A stretch of DNA of 64,000 bases, from NCBI GenBank assembly GCA_016218665.1, contig JACRDI010000010.1, positions 37,000-100,999 on the forward strand. Direction: 5' to 3'. Origin of the DNA: Desulfovibrio sp. (GTDB lineage Bacteria; Desulfobacterota; Desulfovibrionia; Desulfovibrionales; Desulfovibrionaceae). Position numbers and translations under genes: made by a program. Positions 35,551-43,405 of this stretch are shown here, one piece after another (position 1 is the stretch's first letter; every line of letters begins with the position of its first letter). The notes under the pieces are model-generated. The model was not told the origin of the DNA. It searched no databases and saw only the letters and a program-made list of their open reading frames with translations.

Positions 35551-36402
35551 ATGACCGAGAACCTGCAGGAGCGTCTGGCAAGCCTGGGGCCCTGGTACCA
35601 CAAGATTCGCCTGCCTGGCGGGCAGGTCACCCCGGGGCACGACTGGGAGCCCCTGTGGGAGAACATCCGCAAGGCCACGGCTCGGGCGGACTATTCCGGC
35701 CGGCGCGTGCTGGACATCGGCTCCATGGACGGCATGTGGGCCTTCGAGGCCGAGGAGCGCGGCGCGCGCGAGGTGTTCACCGTGGACATCAGCGGCGCCT
35801 GCGCCGACAGGCTGCTCTTCGCGCGGGAGCAGCGGCAGAGCCGGGTGCTGCCCTTCTTCAACGTGCGGGTGGAGCGGCTGACGGAGAACAAGGCCTCCCT
35901 CGGCGAGTTCGACATCATCCAGCACCTGGGCGTGCTCTACCACCTGCCCGATCCCTACGTCTCGCTCTCCCAGTGCCGGGCCCTGATGCGCCCCGGCGGC
36001 CTGCTGGCGCTGGAGACCGCCTGCGTGACCAACGTCCCCATGTCCTGCATGGTCTTCAACGGGGTCATGCCGTCCGACAGCGCCGAGGGGGACGGCAACT
36101 ACTGGTGGCGCGTGTACAAGGGCGCGCACCCGCAGTGGGCGCCGACCCTGTCCTGCCTCTTGGAAATGCTGCTCCTGGCGGGCTTCGTGCCCGACATGGC
36201 CAGTCTGTCGCTTCTGGACCAGCCGGCCACCGGCGGCGTCAACGCCGATGCGCCGGGCACGCGCTACCAGCGGGCCCGCGTGGCGCTGCTGGCCCGCGCG
36301 GCGGAGCGCGGCGAAATCACCGGGGAGGTCATCGGCAAGGTGCTGGCGGCCACGCCGGGGGCCATGACAGGGAGCGGGCCGGGAAGCGGGCCGAAGGCCT
36401 AG
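35551..36402 (+). CDS. SAM methyltransferase of the CmoB/DUF1698-like group
   Basis: A 283-residue class I methyltransferase. WYHKIRLPGGQVTPG near residue 15 is the N-terminal signature of CmoB/DUF1698-type enzymes, RVLDIGSMDGMWAFEAEERGA (about 52-72) is motif I, and IIQHLGVLYHLPDPY follows. In glycan clusters this branch methylates sugars or lipids rather than tRNA. AAGGAG precedes the ATG at 35551; longer in-frame extensions lack a start signal. Two 12-bp units at the 3' end encode GSGPGSGP. It is divergent from the Maf-like gene and convergent, with a 4-base overlap, on the histidine kinase. Confidence 0.78.
   Translation: MTENLQERLASLGPWYHKIRLPGGQVTPGHDWEPLWENIRKATARADYSGRRVLDIGSMDGMWAFEAEERGAREVFTVDISGACADRLLFAREQRQSRVLPFFNVRVERLTENKASLGEFDIIQHLGVLYHLPDPYVSLSQCRALMRPGGLLALETACVTNVPMSCMVFNGVMPSDSAEGDGNYWWRVYKGAHPQWAPTLSCLLEMLLLAGFVPDMASLSLLDQPATGGVNADAPGTRYQRARVALLARAAERGEITGEVIGKVLAATPGAMTGSGPGSGPKA
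36370..36393 (+). repeat. 12-bp tandem duplication at a methyltransferase C-terminus
   Basis: GGGAGCGGGCCG and GGAAGCGGGCCG lie head to tail and encode GSGPGSGP in the last ten residues. Confidence 0.8.
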
Positions 36403-38582
36403 GCGAGCGGAAGCTCCACCACGAACACCGAGCCGCGTGGGCTGGCCGCCTCCACGCGCACCTGGCCCTTGTGGTCGGTGACGATGGAGCGCACGATGGT
36501 GAGCCCCAGGCCCGTGCCGCTCTTCTTGCGCGAGAAGTAGGGCTCGAACATGCGGGCGCGTTCCTCGGGCGCGAAGCCGGGGCCGTTGTCCTCCACGCTG
36601 ACGCGCGCCAGCCCCCTGGCCGGGTCGGCCCCGGCGCGCACGCGCACCGCGCCGTCCTCGCTGCCCTCCAGGGCCTCGGCCGCGTTGGTCAGCAGGTTGA
36701 TGAAGACCTTGCGCAGGCCCTCGGTGTCAAAAGGCAGACGGGGCAGGTCGTCCGCGGCGTCAAGGCTCCAGGAGATGCCGCGGTGGGCGGTGGCGAAGGT
36801 GCCCACCACCTCGGCGAGCAGCTCGCCCAGGTCGCCGGGCACGGGGTTCAGCTCCGGCAGCTTGGCGTAGCCGGAGAACTCGCCCACCATCTGCTGCAGG
36901 CGCTCCACCTCGCGCACGATGAGCTCTGCGCAGTCGTCGAAGCTCTGGTCCAGCTCCAGGCCGGAGAACTTGCGCTGGAGCCGCTGGGCCGAGAGCTTGA
37001 TGGGCGTGAGCGGGTTCTTGATCTCGTGCGCGATCCTTTGCGCCACCTCGCGCCAGGCGGCCATGCGCTGCATCTTCTCCAGCTCGGTGATGTCCTCGAA
37101 CACGGCCACCAGGCCCGTGCCTTCGCCCCCGTTGCCGTCGGCCCCGCCGGCCAGGCCCACCAGGTTCACCAAAAAGCGCGCGCTGCGTTCCTTCAGCTGC
37201 AATTCTATCTGCCGGGTCCAGCGGGCCTCGGGCACCTTGGCCAGCTGCTTCAGCGCGCCGGAGAGCAGCTCCGAAAACTCCCCGGTCACCAGATGCTGGG
37301 CCTTCAGGCCCACCAGTTGTTCGGCGTTGACGCCGAGCATGGCCTCCGCCGCCTTGTTCACGGTGCTGATGCGCCCGGTGGAGTCGGTGGAGATGACCCC
37401 GCTGGTGATGTTGTCCAGCACGGCCTCGATGTAGCGGCCGCGGCGCTCCAGCTCCTCGTACTGCTGGGCCATGCGCTCGTTGGCGCTCATCAGGCGCTTC
37501 TGGCCCGTGTCCAGGTCCTCGGCCATGTGGTTGAAGGAGCGCACCAGGGAGCCCAGCTCGTCGTCGGAGGTGTCGTCGAGCCGGACCGTCAGGTCGCCCT
37601 TGGCGATGCGCTCGGTGCCATCGGCCAGGGCCTGCACGGGCGCGCTTATCTCCTTGGCCAGGCGGAAGCCGAACCAGCTGGCGCCGAGCACGATCAAAAG
37701 GCTCATGACGCCCAGCGTCAGGTACAGGTTCATCTTCCACGGGTACTTGAGCTTGCGCAGCTTCTTGTACTCGTCCAGGCCGCGCACCACCTGGTCCAGC
37801 TTGTACATAAGCCCGCCGCCTATGCTCTCGCCCACCACGAGGAAGCCCGTCTTGCCCTCGTCCACGGGCACCAGGCCCACGATGAGGTCGTTGCCGGCGC
37901 TGGAGAGCATCACCGAGACGTAGCGCGGGTTCCTGCGCAGGTCTTCCATGTTGACCTTGCCGCGGGCCTCGCTCCACACGCGGTCGAACATCTGCGGCGG
38001 GTGCTTGTTCTGGTCGCGGCCATCGGGCGTGATGACGCCCACCACGGCCAGGCCATACTCGCGCAGGGACTCCTCCAGGTGGTTGTCCATGGCCTTGCCG
38101 CCCCAGGTGAAGTGGTTGTCCGCCACCTGGGTGATGATTTCACGGGCGCGCTGCTCCACGCGGGCCTGGGCCGACTGGTAGAAGGCCCGGCCGATCTCCA
38201 GGGACTGTTCCATGGAGTCTTCCACCTGGGTCTTGAACCAGTAGTCCACGCTGGTTTGCACGAACTTGGCCGAGACGTAGAACATGAGCGCCACCGGCAC
38301 CAGCGAGAGCAGGATGAAGGCCAGCACCAGGCGCGTGCGCAGGCGCGAGCCCAGCACGTTGCGGCGGCGCTCCAGCAGGAGCTTCACGCCGTTTCTGCCC
38401 ACCACGAACAGCACCACCAGGAGCAGGATGATGTTCAGGTTCACCAGGCCCAGGAACAGGTAGGAGTTCACTCCCAGGAGCTTCAGCTCCACCCAGGTGA
38501 GGATGACGATGGCCAGCACGCCGGCGATGGCGATGCCGATCTCCCGCTTGCGGCGCTGGCGCTCGCGGGCCTCGGTGGCCAT
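36399..38582 (-). CDS. NtrY-like transmembrane sensor histidine kinase
   Basis: A 727-residue kinase with the NtrY plan. Membrane helices lie in about residues 15-105 and near 265-290, a periplasmic sensor stretch lies between, then HAMP (ISAPVQALADGTERIAKGDL), PAS (YIEAVLDNITSGVISTDSTG) and the kinase core. The H-box REVAQRIAHEIKNPLTPIK has the phospho-acceptor histidine, FINLLTNAAEAL is the N-box, and DNGPGFAP and GTGLGLTIV are the ATP-lid glycines. The start is either ATG 38582 (used) or GTG 38606, which follows the DUF4390 stop directly. No response regulator is next to it in this window. Confidence 0.88.
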   Translation of the reverse strand: MATEARERQRRKREIGIAIAGVLAIVILTWVELKLLGVNSYLFLGLVNLNIILLLVVLFVVGRNGVKLLLERRRNVLGSRLRTRLVLAFILLSLVPVALMFYVSAKFVQTSVDYWFKTQVEDSMEQSLEIGRAFYQSAQARVEQRAREIITQVADNHFTWGGKAMDNHLEESLREYGLAVVGVITPDGRDQNKHPPQMFDRVWSEARGKVNMEDLRRNPRYVSVMLSSAGNDLIVGLVPVDEGKTGFLVVGESIGGGLMYKLDQVVRGLDEYKKLRKLKYPWKMNLYLTLGVMSLLIVLGASWFGFRLAKEISAPVQALADGTERIAKGDLTVRLDDTSDDELGSLVRSFNHMAEDLDTGQKRLMSANERMAQQYEELERRGRYIEAVLDNITSGVISTDSTGRISTVNKAAEAMLGVNAEQLVGLKAQHLVTGEFSELLSGALKQLAKVPEARWTRQIELQLKERSARFLVNLVGLAGGADGNGGEGTGLVAVFEDITELEKMQRMAAWREVAQRIAHEIKNPLTPIKLSAQRLQRKFSGLELDQSFDDCAELIVREVERLQQMVGEFSGYAKLPELNPVPGDLGELLAEVVGTFATAHRGISWSLDAADDLPRLPFDTEGLRKVFINLLTNAAEALEGSEDGAVRVRAGADPARGLARVSVEDNGPGFAPEERARMFEPYFSRKKSGTGLGLTIVRSIVTDHKGQVRVEAASPRGSVFVVELPLA

Positions 38583-38607
38583 GTTCTGCTCGGTGCGGGT
38601 TTCCACG

Positions 38608-39177
38608 CTAGTACTTGAAGTGCAGCTGGTAGGAGGCCTGGGGGGCGACATCCCAGGCCCAGAAGAAGAGCGTGCGCCGGAACCAGTTGGGAATGTCCAC
38701 CTGGTGCAGGCGGATGTCCAGCGTCAGGGTGTACTGCTTGCCGCGCTCAAGGAGCTTCCACGCGCCCAGCTCCAGCGAGAGGGACTCCCAGCCCGCGCGC
38801 AGCAGCTCGTCCAGGCGGGCGTTCTTCAGCGGGGCCTCGCGCCCGGGCACGGTCAGGGTGTATTCCTTGGTCAGGGAGTCGTATTTCAGGCGGCTCACCA
38901 TGGTGGCCTCGGCCACCTGCGGGCTGGAGAAGAGGCCCCCCTGGCGCACCAGTTTGCCCTTGCAGGTCAGGGCCAGGGTTACGCCGCTCTGCAGGGCGTC
39001 GGTCACCTCGGCCAGGGAGTCCATGCCCACGCCGAAACGCGCCGCCAGCACGCCGGACTGGTTGTCGACCACCAGGTTGGAGAGCACCAGCGACTGCGCC
39101 TGGGCGGCCTGCCCCCAGAGGGTCAGGGCCAGGACGAGGGCCAGGGCTGCGGCCAGGGGCGGGCGGCGGTGCTGCAT
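38608..39177 (-). CDS. DUF4390 secreted protein
   Basis: A 189-residue protein with a signal peptide (hydrophobic core about residues 8-22, AQAQ cleavage site) and a beta-rich body typical of DUF4390. Near the end WFRRTLFFWAWDVAPQASYQLHFKY is a conserved aromatic-rich tail in this family. The ATG at 39177 is chosen because it opens directly on the signal peptide. It ends just before the histidine kinase start, so the two are likely co-expressed and may be functionally linked in the envelope. Function unknown. Confidence 0.75.
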   Translation of the reverse strand: MQHRRPPLAAALALVLALTLWGQAAQAQSLVLSNLVVDNQSGVLAARFGVGMDSLAEVTDALQSGVTLALTCKGKLVRQGGLFSSPQVAEATMVSRLKYDSLTKEYTLTVPGREAPLKNARLDELLRAGWESLSLELGAWKLLERGKQYTLTLDIRLHQVDIPNWFRRTLFFWAWDVAPQASYQLHFKY

Positions 39178-39340
39178 GGTCTTCCCACGTGGTCCTTCCA
39201 CGTCGGCCTTGCACGTCGGCTGTTTGCTGTGGCTGCGCCAGGCAAAGCTGTGCGCGGAGAGGCGCAGACCCCCCGCACAGCCGCAGAATAGCATTCGGCA
39301 CCTGGATTATCAAGAACCCGGCAGGCTGGAGCCCGGCCCC

Positions 39341-40072
39341 CTACGGCTTTTGCGGCCTGGGGCCGAAGATGGACGTGCCCACGCGCACGATGGTCGCGCC
39401 TTCTTCGATGGCGGTCTCGAAATCGCCCGTCATGCCCATGGAAAGTTCCGGCAGGGGGCGGGAAAGCGTGGCCGAAAGTTCGTCGCGCAGCTCGCGCAGG
39501 TATTCGAAGGCCGGGCCGGCCTCCTCGGGTGAATCGAACACCGGGGGCAGGCACATGAGGCCGCGCAGATCCAGCCCGCAGCCGCGCTCACCCAGCGATA
39601 CCACCAGCCTGGCCAGCTCCGGCAGGTCGGCCTCCTCCACGCCGGCCTTCTGCTCCTCGCCCATGTTCACCTCGATGAGCACGGGCTGGAGGACGCGGGC
39701 CTCGCTCGCCCGCTTGGCCAGCTCGCGCGCCAGCTTGGCGGAGTCCACGCTGTGGATGAGGGCGAAGCGGCCCGCCACCTGCCTGGCCTTCTTGGTCTGC
39801 AGGCCGCCGATGAAGTGCCAGAGGATGTCCTCGCCCACCAGTTCGTCCTGCTTGGCCAGGGCCTCCTGGGCGTAGGACTCGCCGAACTCCCGCTGGCCGC
39901 AGGCCAGAAGCGCCCGGATGTCGGACGCGGGATGGAACTTGCTGACCGCCACCAGGCGCACGCTCTCCGGCGCGCGGCCGCAGCGTTCGCAGGCCGCGGC
40001 CATGCGCCTGCGGACGGCTTCCAGGTTGCGGGCCAGCTCCTGCTGCCGCGCTGCTGTGCTTGAAGTGTTCAT
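39341..40072 (-). CDS. yggS: YggS/PLPBP family PLP-binding protein
   Basis: A 243-residue TIM-barrel PLP protein that helps PLP homeostasis. VRLVAVSKFHPASDIRAL contains the PLP-binding lysine (about residue 35), GESYAQEALAKQDEL and WHFIGGLQTKKA follow, and LSMGMTGDFETAIEEGATIVRVGTSIFG is the family's ending. The ATG at 40072 is used; an in-frame ATG at 40090 is possible. It is separated from flavoredoxin by a GC palindrome. Confidence 0.9.
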   Translation of the reverse strand: MNTSSTAARQQELARNLEAVRRRMAAACERCGRAPESVRLVAVSKFHPASDIRALLACGQREFGESYAQEALAKQDELVGEDILWHFIGGLQTKKARQVAGRFALIHSVDSAKLARELAKRASEARVLQPVLIEVNMGEEQKAGVEEADLPELARLVVSLGERGCGLDLRGLMCLPPVFDSPEEAGPAFEYLRELRDELSATLSRPLPELSMGMTGDFETAIEEGATIVRVGTSIFGPRPQKP

Positions 40073-40195
40073 GGGGGCTGCATAGGCCAAAAGGCCCCCG
40101 CTGGGAAGAGCGTGGCCAAAACAGCCCTGGGAGGGACGGTTTCGCCCGGACCGCTCTGCGGGAAGAGCGCCGAGGGCAGGGCGGGGAAAGGAGAA

Positions 40196-40213
40196 ACGCC
40201 CGGCCGGGCGCTC
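40196..40213 (-). terminator. Possible terminator after flavoredoxin
   Basis: CGCCCGGCCGGGCG (40198-40211) is a perfect palindrome just downstream of the flavoredoxin stop, followed on the minus strand by TTT. The stem is short once a loop is allowed, so the call is modest. Confidence 0.4.
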
Positions 40214-40235
40214 CCCCCTCCCGTCTTTGCCTTTT

Positions 40236-40826
40236 CTAGTGCTTGGCCCCGGCGTCGCCGGCGATGGCCTTGCCCATGCTGAAGCCCTTGCCCACGGCTT
40301 CGCCCACGCCGTAGTACATGCTGGCCCCCGGCGCGTAGAGCAGGGGCTTCAGTTTCAGCATGTCCACGTGCCCTTCGGCGTTCAGGATGGACTCTTCGGC
40401 CTTCACGTCCAGGATCTCGCCGACGAACTGGGTGTGCGCGCCCAGGTCGATGGCCTGCAGCAGCCGGCATTCCAGCACCAGCTGGCATTCCTGCACAAAG
40501 GGGGCGTCCACCAGCTCGCTCCTGATGGGGGTGAAGCCGGTGGCGGCGAACTTGTCGGCCTTTGCGCCGGAGACCATGCCCGCGTAGTCGGCCTCCTGGG
40601 CGTGCATCTGGGAGGGGACGTTCACGGTGAAGGCCTTGCGCAGCATGACGGCGTCGTAGGTGTGGCGCTCCTTGCGCACGGAAACGGTGACGCAGGGCGG
40701 CTTGGAGCAGCAGATGCCGCCCCAGGCGATGGTCATCATGTTGGCCTTGCCTTCGGCGTCGTAACTGCCAACGAGCCACACGGGCGTGGGCTGGGCCAGG
40801 GTGCCGGCCCCAAGAGACTTCTTCAT
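40236..40826 (-). CDS. flr: Flavoredoxin (FMN-binding flavin reductase-like protein)
   Basis: A 196-residue FMN-binding split-barrel protein. The start MKKSLGAGTLAQPTPVWLVG, the segment GGICCSKPPCVTVSVRK and DKFAATGFTPIRSELVDAP closely follow Desulfovibrio flavoredoxin, an electron-transfer flavoprotein linked to sulfur-compound reduction. The ATG at 40826 is chosen over the ORF-track start because of the GAAGGAG just upstream and family length. The upstream region carries the left inverted repeat. Confidence 0.9.
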   Translation of the reverse strand: MKKSLGAGTLAQPTPVWLVGSYDAEGKANMMTIAWGGICCSKPPCVTVSVRKERHTYDAVMLRKAFTVNVPSQMHAQEADYAGMVSGAKADKFAATGFTPIRSELVDAPFVQECQLVLECRLLQAIDLGAHTQFVGEILDVKAEESILNAEGHVDMLKLKPLLYAPGASMYYGVGEAVGKGFSMGKAIAGDAGAKH

Positions 40827-40915
40827 CTTCGCGCTCCTTCGGATTGGGGGAGAGGGCAGACGTTCGCCTTCCCTGACGCTCACCCTACAAAAGTTTTTGA
40901 GGGGCGGGGAGGGGG

Positions 40916-40964
40916 CCGGGGAGGGGCGGGGAACTTTTTCGGCCTTATGTAGGAAACTCAAAAC
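40916..40964 (+). repeat. Left inverted repeat of effector cassette
   Basis: A 24-bp GC-rich block (40916-40939) and a 22-bp block (40943-40964) are perfectly repeated in opposite orientation at 42633-42691, with 3 bases between blocks here and 13 there. Similar G-rich, AACTTTTT-bearing intergenic repeats may occur elsewhere in such genomes, so mobility is not proven. Confidence 0.85.
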
Positions 40965-41017
40965 GTATATAATCCCGCAAGTTCCGAGTGCGACTACGCC
41001 GTCATGACAAGAAGCGC

Positions 41018-41905
41018 CTACTCGCTTGTCTTGTTGCTCACACCCATGAGCTCCGGCGACGGACCTTCCTGGCTGAACTCCTCCACCTCAAAGCCGATGA
41101 CCGTATTCTTTTCGTACCAGACCACGATGGTTTGGAGGCGGGTACGGTGGGTAGCGCGCATCTCTTCCCAGCCCAGCTTGCGATTAAGCGCCGGGGTGAG
41201 CGGCTCCCGCTTCACGCTCGCAATGCCGTCGCGCCAGGAGTCCGCCGCCATTGGCCTGCCCAGGATGGACCGCACCTGTGTGCGGCTCATGCCCAGCCTG
41301 ATCCCGCTCAAGGTGGCCAGCCCGGCATGCACGCGCGGGGTACGGGCGCACAGGCTCGGCTGGCGGATGAAGGCCACGTCCGAGACCACGGCAATGGTGT
41401 TCACGAGTCCGTACACGCCATAGAGCAGAAGCACTGCGGTGCGGTCGCCAGGTGTGGCGGCGGTGTAGCACCAGCCCTCGACCCCATGCATGTCCTCCAG
41501 GCTAGGCTCCGACGCCGGAATTTTGCCGAAGAGGCCAGGAATGCGTTCTTCCCGCATGGTTTCCGGCTGGATGTAAAGCCCACCAGCGCCGCGTCCGTCC
41601 GTGGAGCCGAAAGGCCCCACCGTCAGATGCCGGGGAGCGATGTCCTGGGGCGGCGTGCCCTCCTTGCCCAAGGGCGGGACGTTGCGGTCCGGGGCCTGGA
41701 CCTTCAGGAAGGGTTCCGCAATGACGGCGATGCCCTTGTTCTCCGCGAGAGCCTCCCCGGCTATAAGGCCAAGGAGGAGGCTGGCGAAGAGAAGCGGCAG
41801 GACAAGCCTAGAGCGTGACGCGCAGGATTGAGCCCACGGGAATCTGCCTGCGCGTTGTTTCCTTCGTGAGGATGCAGCCTTGTGAGGCCTTTGGCGACTC
41901 TCCAT
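41018..41905 (-). CDS. Exported protein partnered with tlde1-like effector (possible immunity)
   Basis: A 295-residue protein with a long cationic N-terminus and a hydrophobic helix (about residues 39-54) ending in EALAEN, like a signal peptide with an extended n-region or a signal anchor. A second hydrophobic stretch lies near residues 150-172. The C-terminal region has SGIRLGMSRTQVRSILGRP, similar to BamE/SmpA-type folds. The only in-frame ATG before the hydrophobic helix is at 41905, which makes a 98-base overlap with the upstream tlde1-like gene; no strong RBS is seen. Location behind a peptidoglycan-targeting enzyme and envelope targeting make an immunity role plausible, but this is inference. 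Confidence 0.55.
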   Translation of the reverse strand: MESRQRPHKAASSRRKQRAGRFPWAQSCASRSRLVLPLLFASLLLGLIAGEALAENKGIAVIAEPFLKVQAPDRNVPPLGKEGTPPQDIAPRHLTVGPFGSTDGRGAGGLYIQPETMREERIPGLFGKIPASEPSLEDMHGVEGWCYTAATPGDRTAVLLLYGVYGLVNTIAVVSDVAFIRQPSLCARTPRVHAGLATLSGIRLGMSRTQVRSILGRPMAADSWRDGIASVKREPLTPALNRKLGWEEMRATHRTRLQTIVVWYEKNTVIGFEVEEFSQEGPSPELMGVSNKTSE

Positions 41906-42452
41906 TATGAATCCAGAATCCGTCACGGTTCATCTCCTTGAGACGCTGCCGGGTTTCCGCATCCGCAGGTTCCAGGCGAAGAATGTGCTGCCCCATACCC
42001 TTCCGGCGAGCATCCGCAGTGGTGTCCTCGACCACTTCTGTGACCTTGTAGTTCCCGCGCGGTATGACGCCTCGATTTTTCGCATCCTCAAATTCCGGCT
42101 TGTCTCGGTAGTCTTCATAGCCGGAATGTCCCTTGTCCATGAGGCGGCCACCGGCATCGCGCAGTTCCCCGGACTTCTGGCTGTACGTCAAGTGGGGTTG
42201 TCTGGGCGCTGGCGGCGGGGGCGGATACTTCGGCTTCTGCGGCGGCGTGAGCTTGCCGCGCACTTCGCTGCCGCCCGGGATGCCCCCCGGACCAGCGGCT
42301 CCGAGATACCGCCCATGCCCGTCGTAGGGCTGATCCTCGCCGCCCCCGCCGGGTTTCGTGCCCACAGGCCCCAGGCTCATCCCGGCTGCGGCGTGCTTGC
42401 CGTCCTCGCTCGCCCAGGTCCAGATCCGCTTGTCCGCGCTTCTCGTTTCCAT
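41808..42452 (-). CDS. tlde1/DUF2778 L,D-transpeptidase-like effector candidate
   Basis: A 214-residue protein without signal peptide. Residues 1-95 are Gly/Pro-rich with a PPPPPAP linker. The C-terminal domain has GHSGYEDYRDKPEFEDAKNRG, VIPRGNYKV and FWIHNGESPKASQGCIL; the NRGxIPxGxY and IH-x-SxGC motifs define the tlde1/DUF2778 family, whose Salmonella member is a type VI effector that cuts or exchanges peptidoglycan side chains. The catalytic cysteine is in SQGC. The ATG at 42452 has GGGAGG 6-7 bases upstream. No type VI genes are in the window, so delivery is unknown. Confidence 0.75.
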   Translation of the reverse strand: METRSADKRIWTWASEDGKHAAAGMSLGPVGTKPGGGGEDQPYDGHGRYLGAAGPGGIPGGSEVRGKLTPPQKPKYPPPPPAPRQPHLTYSQKSGELRDAGGRLMDKGHSGYEDYRDKPEFEDAKNRGVIPRGNYKVTEVVEDTTADARRKGMGQHILRLEPADAETRQRLKEMNRDGFWIHNGESPKASQGCILTKETTRRQIPVGSILRVTL

Positions 42453-42479
42453 ATATGACCTCCCAAGGTCTTTCAATGG

Positions 42480-42509
42480 AGTATAGCACGGCCTTTATGC
42501 GGCGGGCAA
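42480..42509 (-). promoter_or_regulatory. Sigma70-like promoter for the tlde1-like gene
   Basis: On the minus strand TTGCCC and TATACT are spaced by 18 bases, placing a start site about 20 bases before the ATG at 42452. The -10 matches consensus at five of six positions, the -35 at four. Confidence 0.5.
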
Positions 42510-42590
42510 AAATCACCCGTTTTTGGCCGGCAAAAGGACAAAAATTCCCTATTGACAGGGTTCGGGGGCCAGCCCCGGCCGCACGAAATC

Positions 42591-42625
42591 AAACAGGTGG
42601 ATGCCCTGCTGGCAACCACCTGTTT
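42591..42625. repeat. Hairpin inside the right end of the cassette
   Basis: AAACAGGTGG and CCACCTGTTT face each other across a 15-base loop, 8 bases inside the right inverted repeat. It has no T tract suited to the nearby genes. Confidence 0.6.
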
Positions 42626-42632
42626 CGATTCG

Positions 42633-42691
42633 GTTTTGAGTTTCCTACATAAGGGCGAACTTTTTCCAAAAAGTTCCCCGCCCCTCCCCGG
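42633..42691 (-). repeat. Right inverted repeat of effector cassette
   Basis: Perfect inverted copies of the two blocks at 40916-40964. The 13-base spacer here includes a second AACTTTTT, which forms an 8-bp palindrome with AAAAAGTT (42658-42675). The downstream end is 12 bases from the ABC gene's stop. Confidence 0.85.
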
Positions 42692-42703
42692 TGCTCTCGC
42701 CGG

Positions 42704-43393
<690 letters not shown>

Positions 43394-43405
43394 GGCTGCT
43401 GCCTC

